From Streptomyces albospinus (GTDB lineage Bacteria > Actinomycetota > Actinomycetes > Streptomycetales > Streptomycetaceae): a stretch of DNA of 59,871 nt. Of this stretch, positions 20,032 through 30,719 are shown in pieces; position 1 is the stretch's first letter, and each line of letters starts with the position of its first letter. The stretch covers positions 589,898-649,768 of the forward strand of contig NZ_BMRP01000001.1 in assembly GCF_014648695.1 (NCBI RefSeq), in the 5' to 3' direction. Below the pieces are notes generated by a model. It was not told where the DNA came from. It worked only from the letters and a program-made list of their open reading frames with translations, and did not search any database. A program made the position numbers and the translations under genes.

Positions 20032-21216
20032 TCAGCTCACCGTGAGGCGGAGAATGCGGTCATCTCCCTTACGGGGCTTGCCGCGTCCGTCCGTATTGCT
20101 GGTGACCAGCCACAACGCCCCGTCGTCGGCCGCCACCACGGTCCGCAGCCGCCCGTACTCGCCCGTCAGAAAAGCCTGCGGCGCGGCCACCGGCTTCGTC
20201 CCGTGCAGCGGGATCCGCCACAGCCGCTCGCCGCGCAGCGCCGCCATCCAGATCGAGCCCTTGGCGTAGGCGATCCCGCTGGGCGAGGCGTCCGCGGGCT
20301 TCCACTGGACGACCGGGTCGACGAACCCGGCGGGCGAGGAGCCGCCCTTGCTCCTGCCCTCGACCTCCGGCCAGCCGTAGTTCCGGCCCGGCTCGATCAG
20401 GTTGAGCTCGTCCCAGGTGTCCTGCCCGAACTCCGAGGCCCACAGCCGCTGGTCGCGGTCCCAGGCCAGCCCCTCCACATTGCGGTGGCCGTAGGTGTAC
20501 ACCACCGAGTCCGCCTCGGGGTTGCCGTGCACCGGCTCGCCGTCCGGGGTCATCCGCAGGATCTTCCCGGCCGGCGACTTCTTGTCCTGGGCCAGCTGCT
20601 TGTCGCCGGTCTCACCGGTACCCGCGTAGAGCATCTTGTCCGGGCCGAAGGCGATCCGCCCGCCGTTGTGGATCCGGCCCTCGGGGATGCCCTTGAAAAT
20701 GGTGTTGGGCGCGCCCAGTTGATTGCCCGGCGCGCGCTTCTCGTCGTAGACCATCCGCGCGATGCGGTTGTCGGACGCGGTGGTGAAGTACGCGTAGACC
20801 TGGTGGTCGGCGCCGAACGTCGAGGGCACCGCCAGTCCCAGCAGCCCGCCCTCGCCCCCGGGGGCCACGCCCGGCACCGACCCCAGCTCGGTGACCTTGC
20901 CGCCGCGCGCCGCGACCCGGACGATCTTCCCGGTGTCCCGCTCGCCGACCAGCAGGTCCCCGCCGGGCAGCACCGCGACCCCCCACGGCGACTTCAGACC
21001 GGTGGCCAGCACCCCGGTGACCCGCACCGAACCCTTCGCCGGCGGCACCGCCGCGGACGCCGAGGCGCCCGGCGAGGCCGGCCCGGCGGCACCGGGGCCG
21101 CCGCCCGCCGCGGCAGAGCTCCCGCCGCTCGCGGCCGGCGCCCCGCCCGCGGAGCACCCGGCTGCCAGGAGCAGCGAAGCGGCGGCCAACACGGCGGTCC
21201 GGGAACGGCGTTGCAC
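20032..21216 (-). CDS. Lipoprotein PQQ-dependent-type sugar/aldose dehydrogenase
   Basis: A 394-residue exported lipoprotein. A signal peptide ends in the lipobox LAAGC (about residues 15-19), followed by a Gly/Ala/Ser-rich linker to about residue 65. The rest is a six-bladed beta-propeller of the soluble glucose/sorbosone dehydrogenase family: LKSPWGVAVLPGGDLLVGER, GLLGLAVPSTF, IHNGGRIAFGPDKMLY, YGHRNVEGLAWD. These proteins oxidise sugars with PQQ, but many homologues have unknown cofactors and substrates. I chose the GTG at 21216, which has GAGAGGA 7 bases upstream and places the signal peptide at the N-terminus; the open frame continues to 21312. Confidence 0.87.
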   Translation of the reverse strand: MQRRSRTAVLAAASLLLAAGCSAGGAPAASGGSSAAAGGGPGAAGPASPGASASAAVPPAKGSVRVTGVLATGLKSPWGVAVLPGGDLLVGERDTGKIVRVAARGGKVTELGSVPGVAPGGEGGLLGLAVPSTFGADHQVYAYFTTASDNRIARMVYDEKRAPGNQLGAPNTIFKGIPEGRIHNGGRIAFGPDKMLYAGTGETGDKQLAQDKKSPAGKILRMTPDGEPVHGNPEADSVVYTYGHRNVEGLAWDRDQRLWASEFGQDTWDELNLIEPGRNYGWPEVEGRSKGGSSPAGFVDPVVQWKPADASPSGIAYAKGSIWMAALRGERLWRIPLHGTKPVAAPQAFLTGEYGRLRTVVAADDGALWLVTSNTDGRGKPRKGDDRILRLTVS

Positions 21217-21408
21217 GGCAGGTCCTCTCGTCGGCAGGGCGTGGACAAGGACACCACATCGCCCGCCCCACCGGCACGGCGTACGCGCCCGCGCGCGCCA
21301 CCCGCGCACCAACGGCGTACCCGGTCACCGCGGCGGACACCGCACCCCGGCGCACACCCCGGCCACCACCGCCGAACGGCCCGCGCCCACCGCCCCGGGA
21401 CGGCCCCT

Positions 21409-22449
21409 CTAGTACCACGACCCCCGCGCCGGCGGCAGCACCGCGATCTCCCGCAGATCCTCCTGCGTGAGCGCCAGGTCCGCCGCCTTGGCGTTCTGCG
21501 CCGCCCAGCGCTCCTTCTTCGTACCCGGTATGGGGACCACATGGCGGCCCTGGGCCAGCACCCAGGCCAGCGCCACCTGCCCCGGCGTCGCCCCGTGCCG
21601 GGCGCCGACCCGGCGCAGCCCGGCCACCACCGGCTGGTTGGCGGCCATCATCTCGGCGGTGAAGCGCGGATGGCGGGCCCGTATGTCCTCCGGTTCGAAG
21701 CCCTGGCCCGGGGTGAGGGTGCCGGTCAGATAGCCGTTGCCCAGCGGCATCGCCGCCAGGAAGCCCACCCCGCGCGACTCGCACCACGGGAGCAGCTCCT
21801 CCAGCGCCTCCGGCGACCACACCGACAGCTCCGCCTGCACGCTGCTGACCGGGAACACCTGCTGGACACGCTCCAGTTGACGCAGCGTCCCGTCGTGCAT
21901 CCGCGACCGGGGACGCCCCCGTACCCCGGCCGCCCGCAGCTCCGTACGGGCCGCGCGCGGCGGTCGCACGGCGCGCGCCCCGACCGCGCAGAGGCCCAGC
22001 GACCGCACCTTCCCCGCCGCCACCAGCTCCGCCATCGCCCCCCAGGTCTCCTCGATGGGAACCTCGGGATCGGCCCGGTGGAGCTGGTAGAGGTCGATGC
22101 GGTCGGTCTGGAGCCGCCGCAGCGAGGCGTCGCAGGCGCGCTTGATGTAGCCGGGCCGCCCGTTGGCGACGATGTGCTGATCCCCGGCCAGCAGCCCGCA
22201 CTTGGTCGAGACGAACGCGTCCTGGCGCCGCGCCTTCAGCGCCCGGCCCACCAGCAGCTCGTTGGTGAACGGGCCGTACATGTCGGCGGTGTCCAGCAGG
22301 CTGCACCCCCGGTCGAGCGCGGCGTGCAGGGCTCCCAGCGAACCCTCCCCGCTGCGCTGCGACGCGGTGTACCCCCAGCTCATCGGCATGCAGCCGAGCC
22401 CGATTGCGCCCACTTCGAGGGCTGCCGCGCCGATTGTCCTGCGCTCCAC
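21409..22449 (-). CDS. Aldo/keto reductase
   Basis: A 346-residue NADPH-dependent oxidoreductase of the aldo/keto reductase superfamily. Visible features are the early strand and loop IGLGCMPMSWGY, the catalytic Asp and Tyr in LLDTADMYG, the Lys in FVSTKCG, the His in LYQLHRADP, and the C-terminal cofactor segment VPIPGTKKERW. An unusual Arg-rich stretch (RAVRPPRAARTELRAAGVRG), about residues 156-175, interrupts the strand after GLCAVGA and looks like an insertion relative to relatives. The GTG at 22449 has GGAGG about 9 bases upstream. It is divergent from the hydroxyacid dehydrogenase gene across 88 bases. Confidence 0.92.
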   Translation of the reverse strand: MERRTIGAAALEVGAIGLGCMPMSWGYTASQRSGEGSLGALHAALDRGCSLLDTADMYGPFTNELLVGRALKARRQDAFVSTKCGLLAGDQHIVANGRPGYIKRACDASLRRLQTDRIDLYQLHRADPEVPIEETWGAMAELVAAGKVRSLGLCAVGARAVRPPRAARTELRAAGVRGRPRSRMHDGTLRQLERVQQVFPVSSVQAELSVWSPEALEELLPWCESRGVGFLAAMPLGNGYLTGTLTPGQGFEPEDIRARHPRFTAEMMAANQPVVAGLRRVGARHGATPGQVALAWVLAQGRHVVPIPGTKKERWAAQNAKAADLALTQEDLREIAVLPPARGSWY

Positions 22450-22490
22450 CTGGTCGTGCCTCCGTCCCCTCGCCCCCGATCAAGGGCCAG

Positions 22491-22531
22491 ACCAAACTAA
22501 CGTCTGAACCAAACGTCTCTTCGCATAGCCT
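22491..22531 (+). promoter_or_regulatory. Divergent promoter region with repeated ACCAAAC/AACGTCT motifs
   Basis: Between the divergent reductase and dehydrogenase genes, AACGTCT occurs at 22499-22505 and 22512-22518, and ACCAAAC at 22491-22497 and 22508-22514. A -10-like TAGCCT (22526-22531) stands 6 bases before the ATG at 22538, so the rightward gene looks leaderless. The repeats overlap the expected -35 region and could bind a regulator. Confidence 0.45.
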
Positions 22532-22537
22532 CAGGCC

Positions 22538-23530
22538 ATGGCAACAGCAGACCCGCACGCGGCCACCGGCGACGTATGGCTCCCGATCCCGCCCGGCGAC
22601 ATCGACGGGCTCCCCGGCGGCCTGAGCTACGTCCACTGGGACGCCGGCCCGGACTACCCGGCCGACCCGGCCCGCTGCGTCTTCTACGCCGTCCCCTACA
22701 TGAAGCGGGCCGACATCTGCCTGCGCCCGCTGCCGCGGATGGCCGGGGTGCGGGTGGTGCAGACCCTGACCGCCGGGATCGAGCACATGCTGCCGGGGCT
22801 GTCCCACCTGCCGTCCGGCGCGGTGCTGAGCAACGCCCGCGGGCTGCACGACGCCAGCACCGCCGAGCTCGCGCTCACCCTGACCCTGGCGTCGCTGCGC
22901 GGCATCCCGGACTTCGTCAGGGCCCAGGACGCGGGCGAGTGGCGGGGCGGATTCCAGCCGGCACTTGCCGACAAGTCGGTGCTCATTGTGGGCTATGGTT
23001 CGATCGGCAGTGCCATCGAGGACCGGCTCACGCCTTTCGAGTGCGCGCGGGTGATACGCATCGCGCGCACCGCACGTGACACCGTGCGCGGTCCGGTGCA
23101 TCCACTCTCCGAGCTGACCGCCCACTTGCCCGGCGCGGACGTCGTCGTGCTGGCCACTCCGCTCACCGACGGGACCCGTGGCCTGGTCGGACGCGATTTC
23201 CTGGCCCGGATGAAGGACGGCGCACTGCTCGTCAACGTCGCGCGCGGTCCGGTCGTCGACACCGGGGCGCTACTCGCCGAACTGGAGTCGGGACGGCTGC
23301 GCGCCGCCCTCGATGTGACCGATCCGGAACCCCTCCCCGCGGGCCACCCGCTGTGGCACGCTCCCGGCGTGCTCATCACTCCACACGTCGGCGGCCCCAG
23401 CTCTGCCTTCCTGCCCCGCGCGAAGCGGCTGCTGCGCGAGCAGTTGACGCTTTTCGCGGCCGGCGAGCCCGTACGGAACGTGGTCGCGACCGCCCCCTCG
23501 CCGCTTGCAAGTCGCTCTACGAAGCCGTAG
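22538..23530 (+). CDS. D-isomer-specific 2-hydroxyacid dehydrogenase
   Basis: A 330-residue NAD(P)-dependent dehydrogenase related to glyoxylate/hydroxypyruvate and phosphoglycerate dehydrogenases. The Rossmann motif VLIVGYGSIGSAI lies near residue 148. The catalytic Arg is in VNVARGPVVDTGAL, Glu in DVTDPEPLPAGHPLW, and His in ITPHVGGPS. There is no ACT domain, unlike the serA product further on. A -10-like element directly before the ATG and the lack of a ribosome binding site suggest leaderless translation. The substrate is not predictable. Confidence 0.92.
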   Translation: MATADPHAATGDVWLPIPPGDIDGLPGGLSYVHWDAGPDYPADPARCVFYAVPYMKRADICLRPLPRMAGVRVVQTLTAGIEHMLPGLSHLPSGAVLSNARGLHDASTAELALTLTLASLRGIPDFVRAQDAGEWRGGFQPALADKSVLIVGYGSIGSAIEDRLTPFECARVIRIARTARDTVRGPVHPLSELTAHLPGADVVVLATPLTDGTRGLVGRDFLARMKDGALLVNVARGPVVDTGALLAELESGRLRAALDVTDPEPLPAGHPLWHAPGVLITPHVGGPSSAFLPRAKRLLREQLTLFAAGEPVRNVVATAPSPLASRSTKP

Positions 23531-23805
23531 GACTGCAAGGGGTGTTCGCTCCCCCGAGCGCTGTCACGCTCCGTAGAGACGCTATGTCCCTGAGTGACGG
23601 ATCTGGTGTATCGTCCCGATCGGGGACCGCGCCGGGATCGTGACGGCGCGGTACGAAAGATCCGGAACCGAGGGGGGCGACGGGCGATGTACTGCCGATG
23701 GATGATCCGCGAGACACGCGATCCACGAGCGCCCGCAGGAATGCCACGGGAACCCCGGGTGCGCCGGTCCCGACGCGGTCCGTCGCGGGTGAACGGGAGA
23801 GAGCG

Positions 23806-26730
23806 GTGAGCGCGCCGGGGGCGATGCTCTCGCGGTCGCCCGCGCAGGTCGGCGGTCCGCCGAGCGCGGTGCCGCAGATCGGGCTCGCCGCCGTCTGCGG
23901 CGGCTATGCCCTGGGCGCCTCCGTAGGCTGGGGATCGCCGTATGTCGCCATGTTCATGGGGGACTTCGGGCTCAGCGTGGCCGCCCTCGTGGCAGCCGTC
24001 TCGTGCGGTCTGTACGCCCGCTGGTACCACACCCCCTTCCGCCCGGCATGGATGCTGTTCGCCGTCTCGTCCGGGATGGCCGGCCTCGGCAACGGCGTCT
24101 GGGGCTGGTACGAGGTCATCAAGGGGGCCACCGTGCCCAGCCCCTCGCTGGCCGACTTCTGCTTCCTGCTGTTCGCGCCGCCGGCCATCGTGGGGCTGCT
24201 GGTGCTCGCCAAGCGGCCGGTGACCCGGGCCGGTTGGGTCTGCCTGGGGCTCGACGCCTGGCTGATCGCCGGCTCGCTGCTGACCCTCTCCTGGAGCCTC
24301 GCGCTCGCGCACACCGCGCAGTTCCACGGCCGCTCGGTCGCCCAGAGCGCGCTGTCGCTGGCGTATCCGCTGCTGGACATCGTGCTGGTGAGCATGGTGC
24401 TGGCGCTGCACTTCCGGCGCTCCTCCGTGCACCGCTCCGCGGTCAACACCGCCATCGCCGCACTGGCGTTGACGGTGCTCTGCGACGCGCTGTTCAGCTC
24501 GCCGCTGCTGCGCGAGCACTACCGCTCCGGGCAGATCCTGGACGCCGGCTGGTTCGCCGGTTCGATGCTCCTCGCGTACGCCCCGTGGGTGGCCCGCCGC
24601 TCCGGCCGGGAGCTCGTCGACGAGGACGCCGCACAGCCGGTGCGCCGCCCGCAGCCGCCGCCCGGCAGCCGCCCCATCGCGGGTTCGCTCGCGGCGCTCA
24701 CGCCGTACCTGGCCGCCGCCGTCTGCACCCTGGGCATCCTGACCAACGTCCTGGACGGACGGCGCATCGACCGCGTGGTGCTCTTCACCGGTTGCGCGGT
24801 CGTCCTGGCGCTGGTCGTCCGGCAGGGCATCATGCTGCTCGACAACATCACCCTCACGCAGGAACTGGCCCAGAAGGAGAACCACTTCCGCTCCCTGGTC
24901 CAGGGCTCCAGCGACGTCATCATGATCGCCGCCCCGACCGGCGTGCTCCGGTACGTGAGCCCGGCCGCCGCCGGCGTCTACGGCCGCGACGCCGAGGAAC
25001 TGGTCGGCTCCGAACTGGCCTCGCTGATCCACCCCGAGGACCTGGGCCGGGTGGTCCACGAGGTCCGCCGGTTCCTCGCCTCCTCGCCCGAAGCCGAACC
25101 GACCACCCGTATCGAATGCCGCTTCCGGGCCGGCGGGCAGCGCTCCGGCGGCGACGGCTGGCTGAACGTCGAGTCCACGGTCAACCGCCACCACGGCGGC
25201 CTGATCTTCAACTCCCGCGACGTCACCGAACGGGTCCGGCTCCAGGCCCAGCTCCAGCACAACGCCTCGCACGACGCGCTCACCGACCTGCCCAACCGCG
25301 CGCTGTTCACCGAACGTGTCACCAAGGCCGTCACCGGCCGCCGCGCCAGCGACCACGACACCGCCGTGCTCTACATCGACCTGGACGGCTTCAAGCAGGT
25401 CAACGACACCATCGGGCACCAGGCGGGCGACGAGCTCCTGGTGCAGGCGGCCCGCCGGCTGGCCGAATCGGTACGGGCCGGCGACATAGCGGCCCGGCTG
25501 GGCGGCGACGAGTTCGCCGCGCTCATCACCGGCGACGGCACCCGCGACCGGGCGGCCCGCGAGTACCGCATCCACGAGATCGCCGACCGGCTGCGCATCA
25601 GGCTCTCCGATCCGTACCGCATCGACGGGCGGGACGTCCGGGTCGCGGCCAGCATCGGCGTCGCCTTCGCCGACCCGGGCATCAGCCCGGCGGGCCTGCT
25701 GCGCAACGCCGACCTGGCGATGTACCGCGCCAAGCAGGCCGGCAAGGGCCGGGTCGAGCTGTACGCCCCGCAGATGCAGGACGAGGTCACCCACCGCGCC
25801 GAGCTCGCCACGAAACTGCGGACGGCCCTCCACGACGGGGAGTTCGCGCTGCTGCACCAGCCGGTGGTCGACCTGGCCAGCGGCCGGATCACCGCGGTCG
25901 CCGCGCACGCCCGCTGGCGCTCCGCCGAGGGCATCCTCTTCACCCCCGCCGAGTTCCTCCGGGTCGGCGCCCGCGGGCGGCTCACCGACGCGGACGGCGC
26001 GCGGGCCGCGGAGCTGGGCCGCTGGCAGCTGGAGGAGGCGGTCGCCCAGGCCGCGGTGCGGCACCGCGCCGGGCACAAGGCCCCGGTCGCGGTCCGGCTC
26101 TCCGCCCGCCGGCTGGTGGACCGCGCGCTGCCCCCCAAGAGCATCGAGGCGCTGCTCGCCCGGCACGGCCTCCCCTCCGGGGCGCTGGTGCTGGAACTGT
26201 CCGAAAGTGATCCCCGTGTTCCGCTCGACGACCTGGAGCGCCGGCTGGCCGCGATCCGCCGCCTCGGCGTACGGATCGCGCTGGCCGGCTTCGGCAGCGG
26301 CTGCGCCGCGATGGGCGCGCTGCGCCGGCTGCCCATCGACGTCCTGCGGCTGGACCGCGAGCTGATCGACGGGGTGGTGGAGTCCCCCCGGCTGCACAAG
26401 ATCACTGCGGGGCTGCTGCGGATCGCCTCCGATCTCGGCATGCAGTCGGTCGCGGAGGGCGTCGACCTGCCCGAGCAGGTGCTCGCGCTGCGCTCCATGG
26501 GGTGCACGCACGGGCAGGGACTGGCCTTCTCCGGGCCCCTGGACGAGCAGCGGCTGCGGCGGGCGCTGACCCGGGGGAGCTATCCGGTCCCGGACCTCAC
26601 GGGCCCCGGCCGGGCGGTGGTGCTCAGCGGCAGTGCCCTGCCCGCTCGCCACGGTGGCGCGACCGGTCCGGACGCCCTGCCGCATCCCCCGTTGCGCCCA
26701 AATAGTGAGACCTCCGTCCCACCCACTTGA
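23806..26730 (+). CDS. Membrane PAS-GGDEF protein with degenerate EAL domain
   Basis: A 974-residue membrane protein. Multiple hydrophobic helices fill about residues 20-345. A PAS sensor follows (FRSLVQGSSDVIMIAAPTGV, about 365-480), then a GGDEF domain with intact GGDEF at 566-570, then an EAL-like domain. The EAL signature reads AAH at 699-701 and the metal loop normally DDFGTG reads AGFGSG. Phosphodiesterase activity is therefore unlikely and the protein is probably a diguanylate cyclase with an EAL-derived binding module. The GTG at 23806 has GGGAGAGA 4-5 bases upstream; an ATG at 23698 is an alternative. Its stop codon overlaps TTGACA, just before the ilvB leader. Confidence 0.88.
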   Translation: MSAPGAMLSRSPAQVGGPPSAVPQIGLAAVCGGYALGASVGWGSPYVAMFMGDFGLSVAALVAAVSCGLYARWYHTPFRPAWMLFAVSSGMAGLGNGVWGWYEVIKGATVPSPSLADFCFLLFAPPAIVGLLVLAKRPVTRAGWVCLGLDAWLIAGSLLTLSWSLALAHTAQFHGRSVAQSALSLAYPLLDIVLVSMVLALHFRRSSVHRSAVNTAIAALALTVLCDALFSSPLLREHYRSGQILDAGWFAGSMLLAYAPWVARRSGRELVDEDAAQPVRRPQPPPGSRPIAGSLAALTPYLAAAVCTLGILTNVLDGRRIDRVVLFTGCAVVLALVVRQGIMLLDNITLTQELAQKENHFRSLVQGSSDVIMIAAPTGVLRYVSPAAAGVYGRDAEELVGSELASLIHPEDLGRVVHEVRRFLASSPEAEPTTRIECRFRAGGQRSGGDGWLNVESTVNRHHGGLIFNSRDVTERVRLQAQLQHNASHDALTDLPNRALFTERVTKAVTGRRASDHDTAVLYIDLDGFKQVNDTIGHQAGDELLVQAARRLAESVRAGDIAARLGGDEFAALITGDGTRDRAAREYRIHEIADRLRIRLSDPYRIDGRDVRVAASIGVAFADPGISPAGLLRNADLAMYRAKQAGKGRVELYAPQMQDEVTHRAELATKLRTALHDGEFALLHQPVVDLASGRITAVAAHARWRSAEGILFTPAEFLRVGARGRLTDADGARAAELGRWQLEEAVAQAAVRHRAGHKAPVAVRLSARRLVDRALPPKSIEALLARHGLPSGALVLELSESDPRVPLDDLERRLAAIRRLGVRIALAGFGSGCAAMGALRRLPIDVLRLDRELIDGVVESPRLHKITAGLLRIASDLGMQSVAEGVDLPEQVLALRSMGCTHGQGLAFSGPLDEQRLRRALTRGSYPVPDLTGPGRAVVLSGSALPARHGGATGPDALPHPPLRPNSETSVPPT

Positions 26731-26763
26731 CACTCGGTGCGCGCCGGGGGGAGGGTCAGTTCC

Positions 26764-26805
26764 ATGCGCACCCGAATTCTCGTACTTGGAAAGCGCGTCG
26801 GCTGA
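26764..26805 (+). CDS. ilvB leader peptide (MRTRILVLGKRVG)
   Basis: A 13-codon reading frame with a strong GGGGGAGGG ribosome binding site. It contains consecutive Ile-Leu-Val-Leu codons (ATT CTC GTA CTT), followed by alternative hairpins and a terminator before ilvB. Ribosome stalling at these codons when branched-chain aminoacyl-tRNA is scarce would favour read-through. Confidence 0.9.
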   Translation: MRTRILVLGKRVG

Positions 26806-26831
26806 AGCTGGGCCCCTGACGAAGCCCAGCT
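26806..26831 (+). promoter_or_regulatory. Leader hairpin upstream of the ilvB attenuator
   Basis: AGCTGGGC (26806-26813) pairs exactly with GCCCAGCT (26824-26831), starting right at the leader peptide stop codon. In an attenuation model this is the pause or protector stem that a stalled ribosome would alter. Confidence 0.6.
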
Positions 26832-26848
26832 GACCACTCCGGCGCGCT

Positions 26849-26882
26849 CCCCTCGCTTGCCTCACGGCACGAGGGGTTTTTT
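26849..26882 (+). terminator. ilvB attenuator terminator
   Basis: CCCCTCG (26849-26855) pairs with CGAGGGG (26870-26876), followed by six Ts (26877-26882). This is an intrinsic terminator placed 57 bases before the ilvB ATG and downstream of the leader peptide, completing a classical attenuator. Confidence 0.9.
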
Positions 26883-26939
26883 GTTGCACAGCAACCTCAC
26901 AAATCCCGTCAAAACCCTCAGCTTCGAGAAGAGACGCAG

Positions 26940-28811
26940 ATGACCGAGCAGGCCACCGGGGCCCACCATCCGCAGCCGCGGGCCCGTAACTCCGGCGGAT
27001 CGCAGCAGCCCGCGACCGTCGAGCACGTCACGGGCGCGCAGTCCCTCATTCGTTCGCTGGAGGAGGTCGGGGCCGACACCGTGTTCGGCATTCCCGGCGG
27101 TGCGATCCTTCCCGCGTACGACCCGATGATGGACTCCTCGAAGGTCCGGCACGTGCTGGTGCGGCACGAGCAGGGTGCGGGACACGCCGCCACCGGATAC
27201 GCCCAGGCCACCGGCAAGGTCGGCGTCTGCATGGCGACCTCCGGGCCGGGCGCCACCAACCTGGTCACCCCGATCGCGGACGCCCACATGGACTCCGTCC
27301 CGCTGGTCGCGATCACCGGCCAGGTGGCCTCCAAGGCGATCGGCACGGACGCCTTCCAGGAGGCGGACATCTGCGGCATCACGATGCCGATCACCAAGCA
27401 CAACTGGCTGGTCACCGACCCGGCCGAGATCCCCCGGACGATCGCCGAGGCGTTCCACGTCGCCTCCACCGGCCGCCCCGGCCCGGTCCTGGTCGACATC
27501 GCCAAGGACGCCCTCCAGGCGCAGACCACCTTCGTCTGGCCGCCGCACACCGACCTGCCCGGCTACCGCCCGGTCACCAAGCCGCACGCCAAGCAGATCC
27601 GCGAGGCCGCCCGGCTGATCGTCGAGTCCAAGCGCCCGGTGCTCTACGTCGGCGGCGGCGTCATGAAGGCCGGCGCCACCGCCGAGCTGAAGGTGCTCGC
27701 CGAGCTGACCGGCGCCCCGGTCACCACGACCCTGATGGCGCTGGGCTCGTTCCCCGACACCCACCCGCAGCACGTCGGCATGCCCGGGATGCACGGCGCG
27801 GTCACCGCGGTCACCGCACTCCAGAAGGCGGACCTGCTGATCACCCTCGGCGCCCGCTTCGACGACCGGGTCACCGGCAAGCTGGACTCCTTCGCGCCGT
27901 ACGCCAAGGTCGTGCACGCCGACATCGACCCGGCGGAGATCGGCAAGAACCGCGCCGCCGACGTGCCGATCGTCGGCGACGCCCGCGAGGTCATCGCCGA
28001 CCTGATCGTCGCGGTCCAGGCCGAGTACGACGCCGGCCACAAGGGCGACTACAGCGCCTGGTGGAAGGACCTCAACCGCTGGCGCGAGACCTACCCGCTG
28101 GGCTACGACCTGCCGGAGGACGGCAGCCTCTCCCCGCAGCAGGTCATCGAGCGGATCGGCAGGCTCGCCCCCGCCGACACCATCTACGCGGCCGGCGTCG
28201 GCCAGCACCAGATGTGGGCCGCCCACTTCATCGACTACGAGAAGCCCTCGACCTGGCTCAACTCCGGCGGCGCCGGGACCATGGGCTACGCGGTGCCCGC
28301 GGCGATGGGCGCCAAGGCCGGGAAGCCGGACCGCACGGTCTGGGCGATCGACGGCGACGGCTGCTTCCAGATGACCAACCAGGAACTGGTCACCTGCGCG
28401 CTCAACAACATCCCGATCAAGGTCGCGATCATCAACAACGGCGCGCTGGGCATGGTCCGCCAGTGGCAGACGCTGTTCTACAACCAGCGCTACTCCAACA
28501 CCGTGCTGCACAGCGGCCCGGACGCCGGCGCCGCGGCGCCCGGGAGCGGCTCGGCGGCCGGCACCCGGTGCCCCGACTTCGTCAAGTTGGCCGAGGCCAT
28601 GGGCTGCGTCGCGATGCGCTGCGAGGACCCGGCGGAGCTGGACGCGGTCATCGCCAAGGCCAATGCCATCAACGACCGCCCGGTCGTGGTCGACTTCATC
28701 GTGCACGAGGATGCACAGGTGTGGCCGATGGTCGCGGCCGGCACCTCCAACGACGAGGTCATGGCCGCCCGAGGCGTGCGTCCCGACTTCGGCGACAACG
28801 AAGACGACTGA
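26940..28811 (+). CDS. ilvB: Acetolactate synthase large (catalytic) subunit
   Basis: A 623-residue thiamine-diphosphate enzyme. It condenses two pyruvates to acetolactate, or pyruvate and 2-oxobutyrate to acetohydroxybutyrate, the first shared step of valine/leucine and isoleucine synthesis. The N-terminal domain carries the catalytic Glu in [15 protein letters not shown]. The central domain has the FAD-binding block, and the C-terminal domain has the ThDP/Mg motif [12 protein letters not shown] through [14 protein letters not shown] Gly/Ala-rich insertion ([17 protein letters not shown]) near residue 525 is typical of actinobacterial forms. The first 25 residues are a variable extension. 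ilvH follows after 33 bases. Expression is probably set by the attenuator at 26764-26882. Confidence 0.98.
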   Translation: MTEQATGAHHPQPRARNSGGSQQPATVEHVTGAQSLIRSLEEVGADTVFGIPGGAILPAYDPMMDSSKVRHVLVRHEQGAGHAATGYAQATGKVGVCMATSGPGATNLVTPIADAHMDSVPLVAITGQVASKAIGTDAFQEADICGITMPITKHNWLVTDPAEIPRTIAEAFHVASTGRPGPVLVDIAKDALQAQTTFVWPPHTDLPGYRPVTKPHAKQIREAARLIVESKRPVLYVGGGVMKAGATAELKVLAELTGAPVTTTLMALGSFPDTHPQHVGMPGMHGAVTAVTALQKADLLITLGARFDDRVTGKLDSFAPYAKVVHADIDPAEIGKNRAADVPIVGDAREVIADLIVAVQAEYDAGHKGDYSAWWKDLNRWRETYPLGYDLPEDGSLSPQQVIERIGRLAPADTIYAAGVGQHQMWAAHFIDYEKPSTWLNSGGAGTMGYAVPAAMGAKAGKPDRTVWAIDGDGCFQMTNQELVTCALNNIPIKVAIINNGALGMVRQWQTLFYNQRYSNTVLHSGPDAGAAAPGSGSAAGTRCPDFVKLAEAMGCVAMRCEDPAELDAVIAKANAINDRPVVVDFIVHEDAQVWPMVAAGTSNDEVMAARGVRPDFGDNEDD

Positions 28812-28844
28812 GCCAGGACGTCACGGAAGAAGAGAGAAGACGAC

Positions 28845-30468
<1,624 letters not shown>

Positions 30469-30481
30469 GCCTTCGGGACAG

Positions 30482-30508
30482 GGGGCCGCGGGGACTCCTC
30501 GCGGCCCC
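30482..30508 (+). terminator. Terminator after ilvC
   Basis: GGGGCCGCG (30482-30490) pairs with CGCGGCCCC (30500-30508) over a 9-base loop, 14 bases after the ilvC stop, without a long T run. Confidence 0.7.
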
Positions 30509-30610
30509 TCGTCCGTGCGCCGCCACCCCTTGTCCACCGCGTAGAACCACGCATGGGTGATCCTTACGCTTCGGTGCAGACTTCGCCCAGCTCCGGCTCC
30601 ACCCCGGTGG

Positions 30611-30712
30611 TAAGGTCGGGCCGTGCTGAGCGAGAGCCAAGCCAGCGCAATAGCCTCCAATCTTTTTGGGGAAACCGGGCTGGTTCCAACCCGGCTGGTG
30701 TTGATCGCGTAA
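30611..30712 (+). CDS. Possible leaderless 29-residue leader peptide upstream of serA
   Basis: The -10-like TAAGGT (30611-30616) stands 6 bases before GTG 30623, the spacing seen at leaderless starts elsewhere in the window. The reading frame 30623-30712 encodes 29 residues beginning MLSESQASAIAS, with four serine codons among the first twelve. The serA leader continues with stable hairpins afterwards. I infer a peptide that could sense serine supply, but no T-rich terminator is seen and no clear -35 element, so coding status is uncertain. The coordinates here include the -10 element. Confidence 0.4.
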
Positions 30713-30719
30713 GACTCGA

